From positions 63,134,397 through 63,198,396 of the forward strand of contig NC_037088.1 in the NCBI RefSeq assembly GCF_002994745.2: a stretch of 64,000 nucleotides of DNA, given 5' to 3'. Of this stretch, positions 11,834 through 23,442 are shown piece after piece; the first letter of the stretch is position 1; every line of letters starts with the position of its first letter. The notes beneath the pieces were generated by a model. That model was given only the letters and a program-made list of their open reading frames with translations, had not been told where the DNA came from and ran no database searches. Made by a program: the position numbers and the translations under genes. This DNA comes from Rosa chinensis. Its lineage: Eukaryota; Streptophyta; Magnoliopsida; Rosales; Rosaceae.

Positions 11834-12159
11834 TGTTTAAGGACAAGAAAAATTGACAGAGAGAGAGAGATTATAGAGATTCAAGTGTGTCTTTCATTTC
11901 ATTTAAAGGAGGTATTTATAGGGATACATTTTGAAGTAAATAATGATACAACTTGATGGCATCTTCAATTGTAGCCTCATCTTGTGGCTTCTTCATTTGC
12001 AGCTTCAAATTGTGGTTGTGATGATGATGATTGCCACACTTGTTCCCCATTGGCATAAAGCTTGACTCACAAGTCACTATACCTAAAATACCTATCTTAT
12101 ACATGACATAGACATTTTATACTATGAACAATACAACATGTTTCATATATACTACAACA
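11834..12159 (-). repeat. copia-2 3' LTR
   Basis: 326 bp. In element orientation it starts TGTTGTAGTATATATG and ends CTTAAACA. It matches 18551-18876. Confidence 0.95.
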
Positions 12160-12354
12160 CTCCCCCTTGGATATTTCATGTCGATAGTATTTGTCTAAAC
12201 CGTGCGCTTCGAAATTGCCTCGTTAAAAACATTGCCAAGTAATAAAACCCTGTGGGAAAAAACAACCTTGGTCGAAGGAGAAAAAGAGTGCAATATGCAT
12301 TAAGTGTGGAGTATGTTTCTACATACTCCCCCTGATTTAGACTCCCCCTGAAGA

Positions 12355-15300
12355 TCATGAGAGTTCGGATAATCTTCTTAATTCCATACTCTTCACATGT
12401 TTCTCGAAAGGGGTTTTTGGTAACGACTTAGTAAATAAGTCCGCTACATTATCCTCTGATCGGATTTGATTTACTTCAATGTTTAGAAGTGTTTGTTGTT
12501 GCTGATTGTAGAAGAATTTCGGTGATATATGTTTAGTATTGTCACCCTTGATAAAACCTAATTTCATTTGCTCAATACAAGCTGCATTATCTTCGTAAAT
12601 GCATGTAGGTTTATCTGTGGTAAACTTCAAACCACAAGTTCCTCGAATGTGTCTATTTATAGACCTTAGCCATATGCATTCACGCACAGCTTCATGTAGA
12701 GCAATAATCTCTGCATGATTTGAGGAAGTAGCGACAAGTGTCTGTTTTGTAGATCTCCAAGATATCGCCGTTCTTCCCCTGGTAAAGACATAACCTGTTT
12801 GGGAGCGACCTTTATGGGGGTCAGAGAGATACCCTGCATCAGCAAAGCCCATCAAAACATTATTTGTATTTTGATGGAGGGGAGGAGGAGAACGTCGGTC
12901 ACCATGGATGGTGTTGCCGGCGTCTGTATTACGGAAGGTGGCTTTTTGCCTCATAGGGTCTGATCTCAATCTTCCGTCTTTTATTTTCTCTCTGTAGGGA
13001 TAAAACAAGCCCATATCAATTGTACCTTTTAAGTATCGAAAGATTGTCTTTATGCCAATCCAATGGCGGCGTGTTGGCGCAGAACTATGTCGAGCTAACA
13101 AGTTCACTGCGAATGAGATATCTGGTCTTGTGCATTGTGCTAAATACAATAATGCGCCTATCGCACTTAGATATGGTACTTCAGCCTCTAATAATTCTTC
13201 GTCCTCATCCCTTGGACGAAACAGATCTTTTGTGGGCTCAAGACTTCGGCCGATCATGGGAGTACTTATAGGCTTTGCTTTATCTTCATTAAAGCGCCTT
13301 AGTAATTTTTGAGTATATGCTGACTGATGGATCATAATCCCATCACTACGGTGCTCGAGTTCTATTCCGAGGCAAAACCGTGTTTTCCCAAGATCTTTCA
13401 TCTCAAACTCGGATTCCAAATATTTAGCAGTTTCCTTTAACTCATCTAGAGTTCCAATTAGGTTCATGTCATCGACATAAACTGCTACAATTGCAAATCC
13501 GGAACTTGTTCTTTTAATGAACACGCAAGGGCATATTTCATTGTTAATATATCCCTTTCCAATCAAGTAGTCACTTAGACAGTTATACCACATCCGTCCG
13601 GATTGTTTTAATCCATATAGTGAGCATCTTAATTTTATTGAAAACGCGCTCCGTGGTTTAGAGCCACTTGATTTTGGTAATTGAAGTCCATCAGGAACCT
13701 TCATATATATCTCTGAATCTAGATCCCCATAGAGATATGCTGTAATCACATCCATAAGCTGCATGTCAAGTTTTTTGGAAACTACCAAACTGACAAGGTA
13801 GCGGAACGTTATAATGTCCATTACGGGAGGGTATGTCTCCTCGTAGTCGATTGCAGGGCGTTGTGAGAAACCTTGTGCCACGAGACGGGCTTTATATCTC
13901 ATCACCTCATTTTTCTCATTACGTTTTCAAACAAAGACCCATTTATGGCCAACAGGCTTTATATTTGGTGGTGTCAGCATTATAGGCCCAAATACCTGTC
14001 TCTTTGTTAGTGAATCCAATTCAGTCTGGATCGCATTTTTCCATTTAGGCCAATCCGCTCTTCGTTGACATTCTTCAACAGAGCGAGGTTCGATATCATC
14101 ATATTCTATGATTCCTTTTGCAACATGATATGCAAACGCACCATCAATTGCCATAGAATTTCTATCCATCATCTCATGTACACTATTGTAATTTATGGAG
14201 ATTTCTCTATTCTCTGAAGTTGGTTCTGACATTGGAGCGTCCCCCAATGGTGTCTCTTGGACATAACCATAATCCGGAATATTCTCGTGGGATGGATTAT
14301 TCATATCTATGATTAATGGATTATTTTGTGCCAAACTCGCTTTCTTTCTTGGGCAAGAATCCATCGAACCTATAGGTCTCCCGCGCTTCCTGGCAGGAGC
14401 CGTGGGCCTAGCCAATGTGTCACCCATAGAGGGAACGTTGGCGCTATTCTCATGTATTTTTGAGATGGCATTATGTCTTTTAGGGACATCAATCCTTGCA
14501 GGTATATTTGCAGCAGGTATGTGTGATCTTGTCACTTTAGCGATATCAGAAAACGCATCAGGCATCGATTCTGCTACGTTCTGAAGATCGAGAATTCTCT
14601 GCACTTCTTTTTCAGATTGTGCGGTTCGGGGATCAAGATGAGACAAAGTGGGGACAAACCACGACAATTCATGTCCTTTTTGTTGAACATTAGTTATGTT
14701 CATGTCTCCCCCTAAAGACGGGAAGACTGTCTCATCAAAGTGACAATCCGCAAATCTAGCGGTAAATAGATCACCTGTCAAGGGTTCTATGTAGCGGATT
14801 ATGGTTGGAGAGTCATAGCCAACATAAAGGCCTAATCGTCTTTGAGGACCCATTTTAGTGCGCTGTGGTGGCGCAATTGGCACATAGACGGTACACCCAA
14901 ATATGCGTAAATGTGAGACATTAGGCTCATACCCAGTCACCATCTGGGATGCAGAAAAAGGTTGGGTGGCAGTGGGCCTTAGACGAATAAGCACAGCTGC
15001 ATGTAATATTGCATAGCCCCAAGCAGAAATAGGGAGATTGGTGCGCATAACCAATGCCCTAGCAACCATTTGAAGTCTTTTAATGGCAGCTTCTGCGAGA
15101 CCATTTTGGGTATGTACATGAGGGACAGGGTGTTCAACCTCGATCCCAATGGACATGCAATAATCATCAAAAGTTTTTGATGTAAACTCCCCAGCATTGT
15201 CAAGACGAATTGACTTAATAGGATGATCAGGGTGGTGAGCCCTTAACTTAATGATTTGTGCTAGGAGTTTAGCAAATGCAGCATTTCTTGTGGATAAGAG

Positions 15301-16074
15301 CATGACATGTGACCAACGTGTCGATGCATCAACCAACACCATAAAATATCTAAATGGTCCGCAAGTTGGATGGATAGGTCCACAGATATCACCTTGTATT
15401 CTTTGCAAGAATGGTATATTTTCTTTAATGTCTTTTGCATAGGATGGTCTCGATCCTACTTTTGCTAAAGAGCAAGCTTTGCAAAACGAATGATATGCTT
15501 TACAAGTAATTCTTTGAACCTCTTTTTGGTTCGTATTCCTTTTTGTTTTAAAGAATGGATGTCCGTGTGAAGTTTTTAATATACGGATCATCATATCACG
15601 ACCTGAGTGTCCCAAACGGTTGTGCCAAAGCCTGTATGTGTCGGAATCCCATAAATTTTCATTCATGACATGGTTGGATTCAATGACTCTAATAGTGGTT
15701 GCGTACAATCCACTAGAGCGACACATGAGTTTCTCTAATACTCGTGTATTTTCGTAGTTATTAGAGGTGATGTAAAGGAACTCTTGTCCATTCTCACAAT
15801 GTGTTTTCACATGAAAATCATTGGCTCTTATATCTTTAAAACTTAATAGGGTTCTTCCAGCCCTTGGAGCATATAAAGCTTCGGCGACATTAATATTTGT
15901 GCCATTCGGCAATAGAAATTGAGCTGGTCCACGACTATGAATCAATTGAGATGGTCCTGCCATCGTGGTCACTGAAGATTGACTAGGCGTCATCCATAAG
16001 AATAATTGCCTATGTCGTAATATAGTATGTGTGGTGCCACTATCTAGAAGGCATTCTAATTCTCTCGAAGACAT
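12355..16074 (-). pseudogene. copia-2 pol (PR-IN-RT-RNase H), one stop codon
   Basis: One frame of 1,240 codons is interrupted only by TGA at 13927-13929, at a codon that is AGA in copia-4. Order from the N-terminus: protease DSGTTHT (residues about 11-17), GAG-pre-integrase WHNRLGH, zinc-binding FCKACSLAK, integrase D/D/E (LVDAST, RLDNAGEF, NGLAEAA), RT with YVDDMNLIG, and RNase H ending LRRLSELS. It starts at the ATG directly after TTTTTTCAGT, a good splice acceptor (AG at 16077-16076). If spliced or reinitiated it would make the enzymes for reverse transcription and integration. With the TGA, RT and RNase H are cut off. Confidence 0.9.
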
Positions 16075-16408
16075 ACTGAAAAAATAAAGTTCGGAATATT
16101 AACACATGTCAATGACATTGATAATGCGATACTTTATTAATAGGGAAAATAGTCAATGATTACATCAAAGTTTCCAAAGTTTATTCCAATATAAAATCAA
16201 ACTTTATACAAATTGTAATTGCTCAATCTGTTTGGTAATTCCAATAAAATATGACCAGGTAAGTGGAGAGATGTTGGTGGAGCGAGGCTCGCTTAAGTAC
16301 CCCGATCTCAATTACTTGCCTAGATATCATACTTCATTGGGTACGCCACATGAGGTTATTTGACTTAAGGCACATTTGCCGTTTTATTGAAAAATAGAAA
16401 AGACTATT
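16075..16408 (-). promoter_or_regulatory. copia-2 gag-pol spacer with conserved stem-loop, poly(A) signal and 3' splice site
   Basis: These 334 bp separate the gag stop from the pol ATG. In sense order they hold AATAAA (16388-16383, about 20 nt after the gag stop), arm CCAATGAAGTATGA (16340-16327), loop blocks GTACTTAAG and CTCGCTCCACC, arm TCATATTTTATTGG (16254-16241), and a pyrimidine tract with CAG at the pol start. The arms pair over 14 positions with two G-U. The layout suggests gag mRNA is ended or spliced separately from pol. No experiment supports this here. Confidence 0.55.
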
Positions 16409-17548
16409 TTAATCAAAGTCTGCGGCATCCTCGTGCTCTTCATTTTCAGCTTTGAAGTCTTTTATGGTGAGAATAACATCTTCACCATCATTTTCTTCAG
16501 CAAGGTGAGCTTCTTGCTCCCTTATTTCCCTGTACTCCTTGTAGCGTGCAGCTAGTTGTGTACTTGCTTGGCATTGCTTAAACCAATGCTCGATTGATCC
16601 ACACCTATGACACACGTCATTGTGGTTGACTTTCTTTATTTGAGGTGCACGTTGTGGAGATTCCCTAGGCGGGTTGTTGCTGCTACTACCACGGCGTATT
16701 ATGCGACCTCCACGGCCCACAGTGTTACGGCCCATGGTGTTGTTATATTCTCCTCTCCCACGTGTGGAATTGCCACCACGTGTGCCCGCTCTAAAGTTGC
16801 GGTTTCCTTCTTTATTGGGGCGGTTGTATGGACCCATGCGTCCGTCATGTCCCTTGTTAGGGTATACATGCCCCTTATTAGTAGGGTACCGCTCCTTGCG
16901 CCCTTTCTTGGGTGCATTATAATTTGCCTCACGAACGCTTTTGGTTCCTACTGGCCTTGAATTATAATTCTTTACAAGGATATTGTCGTGCTTCTCAGCT
17001 ACCGACAAAATATTAATAAGCTCATTGAACTTCGTAAGTCGTCCAGCATTAAATTCAGTGCGATATTGCTTTGATAGTATAATTGCTGCGACGGGGAAGG
17101 TGGAGAGAGTCTTCTCAATTAGCTCTTCTTCTGTGAGAGGTCTTTCACAGAACTTCAGCATGGCTTTTAGCCGAAGAGCTTCTGAATTGTATTCAGCAAC
17201 AGACTTGAAGTCGGAGAAGCGTATATTGTTCCATTAAACCTTCAAGTCAGGGAGGAGGGAATGTTGGATATTATCAAAGCCCTCTTCTAGCGCTACCCAT
17301 AGGTCCCTTGCATCTTTGATGGACATATACTCTAATCTGAGTGCTTTGTCCATATGGCGTCGCATCAAGATAATTGCTTGTGCATGCTTTATGGGTGTTC
17401 GTTGGAACACAAGGCCCGCATTTGGTGCCTGGATTATGGGCAATATCCCTTTTGATGTGAGATGGTTCTCAATGTCGGTTTTCCAACTATGGTAATCCGA
17501 ACCAGTTGAGTCAAGGATTTGAAAATCGAGTCTAGGTTCATTCGACAT
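16409..17548 (-). pseudogene. copia-2 gag, one stop codon
   Basis: Starts MSNEPRLDFQILDS, an ATG position shared with copia-3 and copia-4. The frame is 380 codons, broken once by TAA at 17234-17236 (CAA in copia-3). It has the gag-polypeptide (UBN2-like) domain, a Gly/Arg-rich basic region, then the zinc knuckle CHRCGSIEHWFKQC near residue 315, and an acidic tail ending DAADFD. It would form the virus-like particle that packages the element RNA. Confidence 0.9.
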
Positions 17549-17642
17549 CCTTGAAATATAAGAAGAAAAATATGTATTAGTTTCGGAGTTTAAAACTTCC
17601 ACGAAAAACTAAAATAATAAGATTTCCGAGCTATGCTACTAA

Positions 17643-17654
17643 GAAATCAATTTC
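17643..17654 (-). other. Conserved near-palindrome in the copia-2 leader
   Basis: GAAATTGATTTC in sense. Copia-3 (37608-37619) has the same sequence and copia-4 (50643-50654) has the perfect palindrome GAAATCGATTTC. In all three the block GGTAGCATAGCTCGGAAATC follows. A self-complementary site here could help RNA dimerise; this is inference. Confidence 0.45.
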
Positions 17655-17714
17655 CAAGAATATTTGGATTAGACCGAAACAATGATGTTTAATAGGGTCA
17701 TAAATCGATGCTTG

Positions 17715-17780
17715 CGGACGCTCTTAGTCCGAATATTATGAACACTCTTAGTTCATTGACTACGAACGCTCTTAGTTCGT
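17715..17780 (-). repeat. copia-2 array of three hairpins with loop TAAGAGY
   Basis: In sense: ACGAAC-TAAGAGC-GTTCGT (17780-17762), ATGAAC-TAAGAGT-GTTCAT (17756-17738) and CGGAC-TAAGAGC-GTCCG (17731-17715). All stems pair perfectly although their bases differ. The array lies about 170 nt upstream of the gag ATG. Confidence 0.75.
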
Positions 17781-17904
17781 TTAGCGTGAATTTCTATAAT
17801 TCCGCTTTTTAATTGTAAGTTCCCAAAAAGAAAAAAGAGGAGAAAAATAAATAAAAACTCAAAAGCGGGAACTTTTAGTAAAAAATACCTTGAAATAGTG
17901 TTGT

Positions 17905-18095
17905 CGGAAATGACCGAAAAAGTTGCCCAAAAGTCGCCGGAAAAGTCACCGGAAGTGGCCGGAAAAATCGCAGGAAAAGTGTCCGAAAGTCACCGGAAAA
18001 TGGCCTGAAAAATGTCAGGAAAAGTGGCCGGAGAGTGGCCGGAAAAGTGGACGGAGATTGGCCGGAGACTGGCCGGAAATTGGTTGGAAACTTGC
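17905..18095 (-). repeat. Minisatellite of about 12 bp (plus-strand unit GTGGCCGGAAAA) in copia-2 leader
   Basis: Imperfect units such as GTCGCCGGAAAA, GTCACCGGAA and GTGGCCGGAAAA run head to tail. Neither copia-3 nor copia-4 has them. Confidence 0.75.
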
Positions 18096-18109
18096 CCCGC
18101 GGATCTGTC

Positions 18110-18350
18110 GACAGTTGCTAGGCAGCAACTCGGCAGCTGCTCGGCAGCAGCTCGGCAGGTGCTGTGCAGGGGTCTCGGCAGCTGCTCGGCAGGAGCTAGG
18201 CAGGGGCTCGGCAGGTGCGCTCAGCAGGTCTCGGCAGGTGCTCGGCAGGTCCTTCGGCAGGTGCGCTCGGCAGGTCTCGGCAGCTTCTGCGCAGCTGCTC
18301 GGCAGGACTCGGCAGATATCGACAGCGGTCCGGCAGAGGTTCAAATCTTC
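18110..18350 (-). repeat. GC-rich minisatellite (plus-strand core GCTCGGCAG) in copia-2 leader
   Basis: More than fifteen imperfect copies of CTCGGCAG-type units between the first minisatellite and the primer site. Copia-3 and copia-4 have shorter CAGCAGCC/CCTGC-rich stretches in the same place. Long shadow ORFs here are a product of the repeat. Confidence 0.8.
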
Positions 18351-18536
18351 CGGCAGCCGGTTTAGGCGGTTTCCGGCCGGTTCTGGCGGTTCTGAAACCG
18401 GTTCTGAGCTTCTTGAATCAATGGCTTTGATATGAGCTAGGGTTTGGAGGTTTTTTGTTGGTTTGGAAAAATGACTTTGATTGGATTTTGAACTACCTCT
18501 ACTCTTTTCAATTTCGATTCTAATTCTAGAGCAATT

Positions 18537-18550
18537 TCGTGCTGATAACG
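18537..18550 (-). other. copia-2 putative primer binding site
   Basis: In sense, CGTTATCAGCACGA directly follows the 5' LTR. Same core as in the other three copia elements. Confidence 0.6.
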
Positions 18551-18876
18551 TGTTTAAGGACAAGCAAAATTGACAGAGAGAGAGAGATTATAGGGATTCA
18601 AGTGTGTCTTTCATTTCATTCAAAGGAGGTATTTATAGAGATACATTTTGAAGTAAATAATGATACAACTTGATGGCATCTTCAATTGTAGCCTCATCTT
18701 GTGGCTTCTTCATTTGCAGCTTTACATTGTGGTTGTGATGATGATGATTGCCACACTTGTTCCCCATTGGCATAAAGCTTGACTCATAAGTCACTATACC
18801 TAAAATACCTATCTTATACATGACATAGACATTTTATACTATGAACAATACAACATGTTTCATATATACTACAACA
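18551..18876 (-). repeat. copia-2 5' LTR
   Basis: 326 bp. Sense TATAAAT box at 18637-18631. Seven differences from 11834-12159 counted by eye. Confidence 0.95.
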
Positions 18877-18881
18877 CTCCG

Positions 18882-19083
18882 ATTAATGGTGGACCAGCTT
18901 GTGCTTCTGGTGAAGCCTTGCTCATCGCCAACCCATCTAACAACCGGATCAGCATCCGAGAATATGTTAATGGAGCTCTGTAACTCCCTCACCATGGAGA
19001 ACCAATCTGAAAAGTAATAGGACATGTTTGGTGCATTCGGACCCTTATTTCCATCGAACCAAATTTCTATTACACTCCCGTAC
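18882..19083 (-). pseudogene. Fucosidase copy A, 5' piece of exon 2
   Basis: Reads EIWFDGNKGPNAPNMSYYF and onward; the D of IWFDG is at the position of the GH29 nucleophile loop. It is cut by copia-2 after WSTINR. The acceptor TTAG|GTACGG matches copy B. Intron 1 follows to the right. It matches copy B to about 19218, then continues in sequence not found there. Confidence 0.9.
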
Positions 19084-20440
19084 CTAACAAGAAAACAAAA
19101 TTCAATAAAAATCTCTACTGCAAAAAAAAACAATGAAATTTTTTCAAACTCCGGTGATCATAAGCAACAATGTTGCTCATTTTATTACAAAGTACATCCT
19201 GATCAACAAAAATAATTTCTTTTCTCGTATTGAAGATGGGCCGGAATGGCTCATAGAGTTGATCATTGGAGACTCCAAAGTTTGTAATCTTTCTTAACTG
19301 ACGCGCTAAAAGCAAGCGCATAATTTAACCCTGAAATATCGTTAGTAGTATAAGCAAATAGGGATCGTTCTATTCCGGGGATTGAGGGTACACCTGTCAT
19401 TGTGAAATAAATAAAGAAAAGTATTATTTACAAAAATAAAATAAAGAATAAATATATACAAGTGAACAAAAATAAGGGGGGGTTTAGGATTCTTAAAATT
19501 AAAATTAAAATAAATAAAATAAAGAAAACGTAAAAACATATATACAAGGGTGGAACGCAAGGAACAAAGATCAAAATCAATTCCATGTAATCAAATTCGA
19601 TTCAAACCCTATAATTGTTCTTCCAAGTCATGAGAGAGGAGTTGATCATGTGAAACATTCGAAAGCAAATGATTTCCCATATTTTACTTTTCAATGCTAA
19701 TTAACCTAAGCGAAAGCACCTAGATTAATCCTATCAAACATGCAATCAAACCCTAGAAAGCTAGTCAATCATGTCATGTTTAACGCATTACACATAGAGA
19801 AAGGCTATCAACTCAAGTGTACAACTTAGTATGAATAAGTTCACCTAATTGCAATCCTCTTCAATTGAATTCGATTTTTGTCCAAAACCTTTACTACTTT
19901 GATTCAAGTTTACACAAAACGAAAAGTCGATTTCATGTTCTTAAACCTAGCACCAATTACATGCAAATCCTATAAGTGTCGACCCAAATAAGATAAACAT
20001 ATAAAAGTTTTCTATCAAGCAAATTCAATCGAACAAACTTACATAAGCAACTTAGAATCACAATTATGGAATTCGAAAACTTTATTTAAACATAGAAGTT
20101 GGGTTTAAACTTTACCCTAAACATTATTGTTAACTAGAAACAAGTTCATATGAATTCAAACAAGGAAAACAAAAGATCATTACAAGGAAAAAGAATGAAT
20201 TACACCGTGAGGGGAGATGGAGATGGAGAGCTAGATGGTTGGATCTTGAATCTTGGAAGCAAGCCTTCAAGGTGGATGATGGAGGATATGATCTTCACGG
20301 CTCCTTCTTCTTCTTCCTCTCCTTGCTTGAAAACGCAAAACTTTGCAACTAGAGAATGGAGAAGGAAAATGGAAAGGAAATGGAGAGACAAAGAAGATGA
20401 GATGGATGAAGGAATTGGTGTTATGGATTCAGGAATTGGT

Positions 20441-20562
20441 GACTAAGGAAAATGGAAAGGAAATGGTGAGACAAGGAGATGAAATGGATGAAGGAATTGG
20501 TGACTAAGGAAAATGGAGAGGAAATGGTGAGACAAGGAGATGAAATGGATGAAGGAATATAT
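20441..20562. repeat. Tandem repeat, 61-bp unit, in LARD LTR
   Basis: Two units starting GACTAAGGAAAATGG at 20441 and 20502. Also two units in the other LTR (27580-27701). Confidence 0.8.
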
Positions 20563-20644
20563 TTTAGAGTGAGAGGAGAAGGTGTTTATATAGGGAAGAG
20601 AAAGAAGAGTGAAATTGGAAAAGATGGAGTAAATTAGTGTGAGT

Positions 20645-20868
20645 AATGATGGAGAAAACATGATGATTACACCCTAAAACATGGAATATTTTTGGGTGAT
20701 GATGATGGTGGATTAGTGGGAGAAATGATGGAGAAAACATGATGATTACACCCTAAAACATGGAATGTTTTTGGGTGATGATGGTGGTGGATTAGTGTGA
20801 GAAATGATGGAGAAAACATGATGATTACACCCTAAAACATGGAATGTTTTTGGGTGATGATGATGATG
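20645..20868. repeat. Tandem repeat, 79-bp unit, three copies in the left LTR and one in the right
   Basis: Units start AATGATGGAGAAAACATGAT at 20645, 20724 and 20803. The right LTR has one unit (from 27785). Two units (158 bp) plus one extra C explain the whole 159-bp LTR length difference. Confidence 0.9.
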
Positions 20869-21419
20869 GATTTCCTACTCATTTACTTCAATTTTATCTC
20901 CACCGAAAGTTTAGATTCTGCCCAAGACTTCTTCATAACAAATATTCCCCCATGAATGTAGATTACTGTGGTAAAATTTCAGAATGTATTGCCATGTGGT
21001 TGGGCCGGAAATGCTGCTGGACCTCTTACAGGTCCAGTTTTCCAGTTTTGCTTCTGTAGAAAATTGGGCTGATTGTTTGAATACCTTCCACTCATAGTTT
21101 GCTCTGGCACTCTTCATAAGAAATGATCCTTGGGCTTTCTAGAATGAATCTGGAAAGTTTCAACTCATTTGAAGTTCGGATGGTTAGTCTGCCACTCCTC
21201 ATTTCTTGTCTAGCTCGCTTTCTCATTGGCTCAATTTCTCCAAGACACGCTTTCTCAGGCCAAAATGCTCATTTTAGGGCCAAACAGCTCATTTCATCAT
21301 CATCTACTCCAATGTACCTAAAAAATAGAAATTGAGTTAAAAATTCATTCGTTAAGGAATTAGCTAAGCAAAATATGAGGAATTAACTATTAAAATACCG
21401 CATTAAAATGCTCCTATCA

Positions 21420-21436
21420 AATTCCCCCACACTTAG
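21420..21436 (-). other. LARD polypurine tract
   Basis: In sense, TAAGTGTGGGGGAATT lies directly before the 3' LTR. Related tracts occur inside the element near 23186-23202 (TAAGTATGGGGGAAGG) and 25413-25431 (TTAAGTGTGGAGAAAGGG). Confidence 0.75.
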
Positions 21437-23185
21437 CTTTTGCTAGTCCCTTAGCAAAACAAAACAAAAAAAATCCAAAACAGAACAAAGACTTGACAAA
21501 AAGCAAGTAAATGACTCTATTGCTCCTAACTGTTGTCTCAGAGACTCCAAACTCATGGCTTTCACGTTAAACACTTAATCAAAATCACAAAGATAATTCC
21601 ATGGTTAATAAACCTGTGACATTCGTATGACTAAGCAAGATATGGAGAACTTAAGTTATACAGTGAATGATAGCATGTTTCGAACAAGTCCAATCCAAAC
21701 TCACAGGGCATACTCTCGATTTTTCTCTCATAAATGGCTATGCTTAAAAGCTTCACACTCAAGTATATGCAAGAGAACAAATTGTAAGGCAACAAACCGC
21801 TTGCATATTTCATCAATAAACACATTTTGTGAAGAATTTTTAAAGACCTCATGAAATGAATAAGTGCACAAATGGACCTAAACCATAAGCTCGACTGCGT
21901 AACTGACTCCACTAACCAAAGACTGCCCATCTCAAGGATCAAGTCAGCACTTAAAACAGGTTGTAATGGGGCTAAGCTAGAGTTTTCAAAATGAAGATTA
22001 AGGATACAAAAAATCCTAAGGACCTAGCAGAGCATATAAGGACCACCTTATGTCATCATTTTTGTAGACCAAATATCATTGTTTTGGGCCAAACCTTCAC
22101 TCTAACCAACATGGGAATGGACAAAGGCATAATTTTCAATTTTGAGCCTTCTACAAATTTACAAGTCCAAAACCACACTTCAACATTTTCTCAAGAGTTT
22201 TCTTTTCAATTTTTCTTCTCTTTTGCCGCTTTTCTTTCTTTCTTTCTTTCTTTTTTTCAAGGCAAAAATTTTTTTTTTTTTTTTTTCTTGGATTTTCCCT
22301 ACCCCACACTTGTCTTTCATCGTCACCCCTACATACTATGTCATGCTCTACTAAGTCCTTAAGACAAGGGTAGAGATATCCTGTACTAAGCTCATGGTAG
22401 GGTAGTGAGGTTGATGAAACAAAGGTTTTCAACGTAGACTCAAAGGGGTTCATTCTAAGGAGTCCCACGACGGGCACAATTGGAGACACATGCTTGTTTG
22501 GCTATGGTGGTTACCCTAATGCCTTCTATCCTATCCAGGATCAGTGCATATTATGGCATACAAGTTTTGACAGTCACAACAGCCGAGTTCTAGTACTCTC
22601 TAGTCCATTAAAATCTATGGCACATGATCATTGGATTTTCAAAGAAAGATGAGGTTTTGCAAATACAGCCATGAAATTCTGAAATTATCAGTAAGCACTC
22701 AAAAAGAAAGTATTTTAGCTCAACAGCTCACTTGGGTCAAATGAATCAGACTTAATCCTAGCATGCTTAATGAACCAAGTTACAATCCTATCTCAAATCT
22801 TCATACAAGCATCACAATGTCGATTAACCACAGAATTCAATTAAGTCCTATTTTGATTGTGAAAACCTTCAGCCATGAATTCGGAGACATGTTCATCCTA
22901 GACGTTAGGAGCATCCTAAGACTCAAACACACAAAAACACTCTAAAACCAACATTTTTTTTTTTTACAATTTAATTTAATTTCAACACTTAGGTACGGGA
23001 ACAGGGAGTCTCGATGTGCAATGGGACTGAAACAGCTACCCTTTTTCAAGACTATGTTTAATCCAATATACCTTAGTGTATCACAACATCAATTAAAAAC
23101 ACAATAAAAACACAATCCAACATCAACTATTTTTCTTTCTTTTTTTTATATACTAACTACTAAAAACACAATAAAGCAATAATCC

Positions 23186-23405
23186 TTCCCCCATACTTAA
23201 TTCATGCATTGTCCTCAATGTATAAACAAATATAAATCATGCAAAGCATAAATCAAGCATAGAAGAGAAAGTTAACACAATGAAACCTAAAACAACCTAA
23301 AATTCATGAAAATAAAATAGAAGGAAGAGTTCAAGAAAGCAAATCTGCGTTTGATGGCTCCTCCACAGATACAGTTGAAATGGGTTGCCTCCCATGCAGC
23401 GCTTA
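23186..23405 (-). repeat. LARD internal module, copy 1
   Basis: In plus orientation, a CCCCCATACTTAA tract, GCATTGTCCTCAATGTA, then about 150 bp further GGGTTGCCTCCCATGCAGCG. A diverged copy is at 25412-25622. The two flank the WUS-like gene. Confidence 0.65.
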
Positions 23406-23442
23406 ATGTTTAAAGTCTTTCAGCCTAGACTTGTACCTCCAT

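Larger units (their letters stand above)
11834..18876 (-). mobile_element. Ty1/copia LTR retrotransposon copia-2 (nearly complete) inside fucosidase A exon 2
   Basis: Two 326-bp LTRs flank a full gag and pol on the minus strand. The target duplication is CTCCG (11829-11833 and 18877-18881). The uninterrupted sequence around it survives in fucosidase copy B near 34548-34560. The primer site CGTTATCAGCACG lies next to the right-hand (5') LTR, and the polypurine tract AAGGGGGAG next to the left-hand (3') LTR (12160-12168). LTRs differ at seven sites in 326 by eye. Gag and pol each contain a single in-frame stop. It is the best-preserved copia in the window, with protease and zinc knuckle present. 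Confidence 0.95.
19299..21419 (-). repeat. LARD 3' LTR (2,121 bp)
   Basis: Nearly identical to 26438-28399 apart from two extra 79-bp repeat units. Contains short ORFs duplicated in both LTRs; none resembles a known protein. Confidence 0.95.

Noticed and set aside
17923..18563. Long overlapping ORFs on both strands in GC-rich DNA (up to 182 aa)
   Set aside because: They are low-complexity reads of the two leader minisatellites of copia-2, with no domain.
20150..20446. 98-aa ORF conserved at 27289-27585
   Set aside because: Conservation is only because both lie in LARD LTRs, which are copies of each other. Sequence is simple-repeat rich.
22223..22290. Poly-T/CTTT tract in the LARD as a LINE or SINE tail
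   Set aside because: No coding or Pol III head next to it and no target duplication. A simple repeat is enough.
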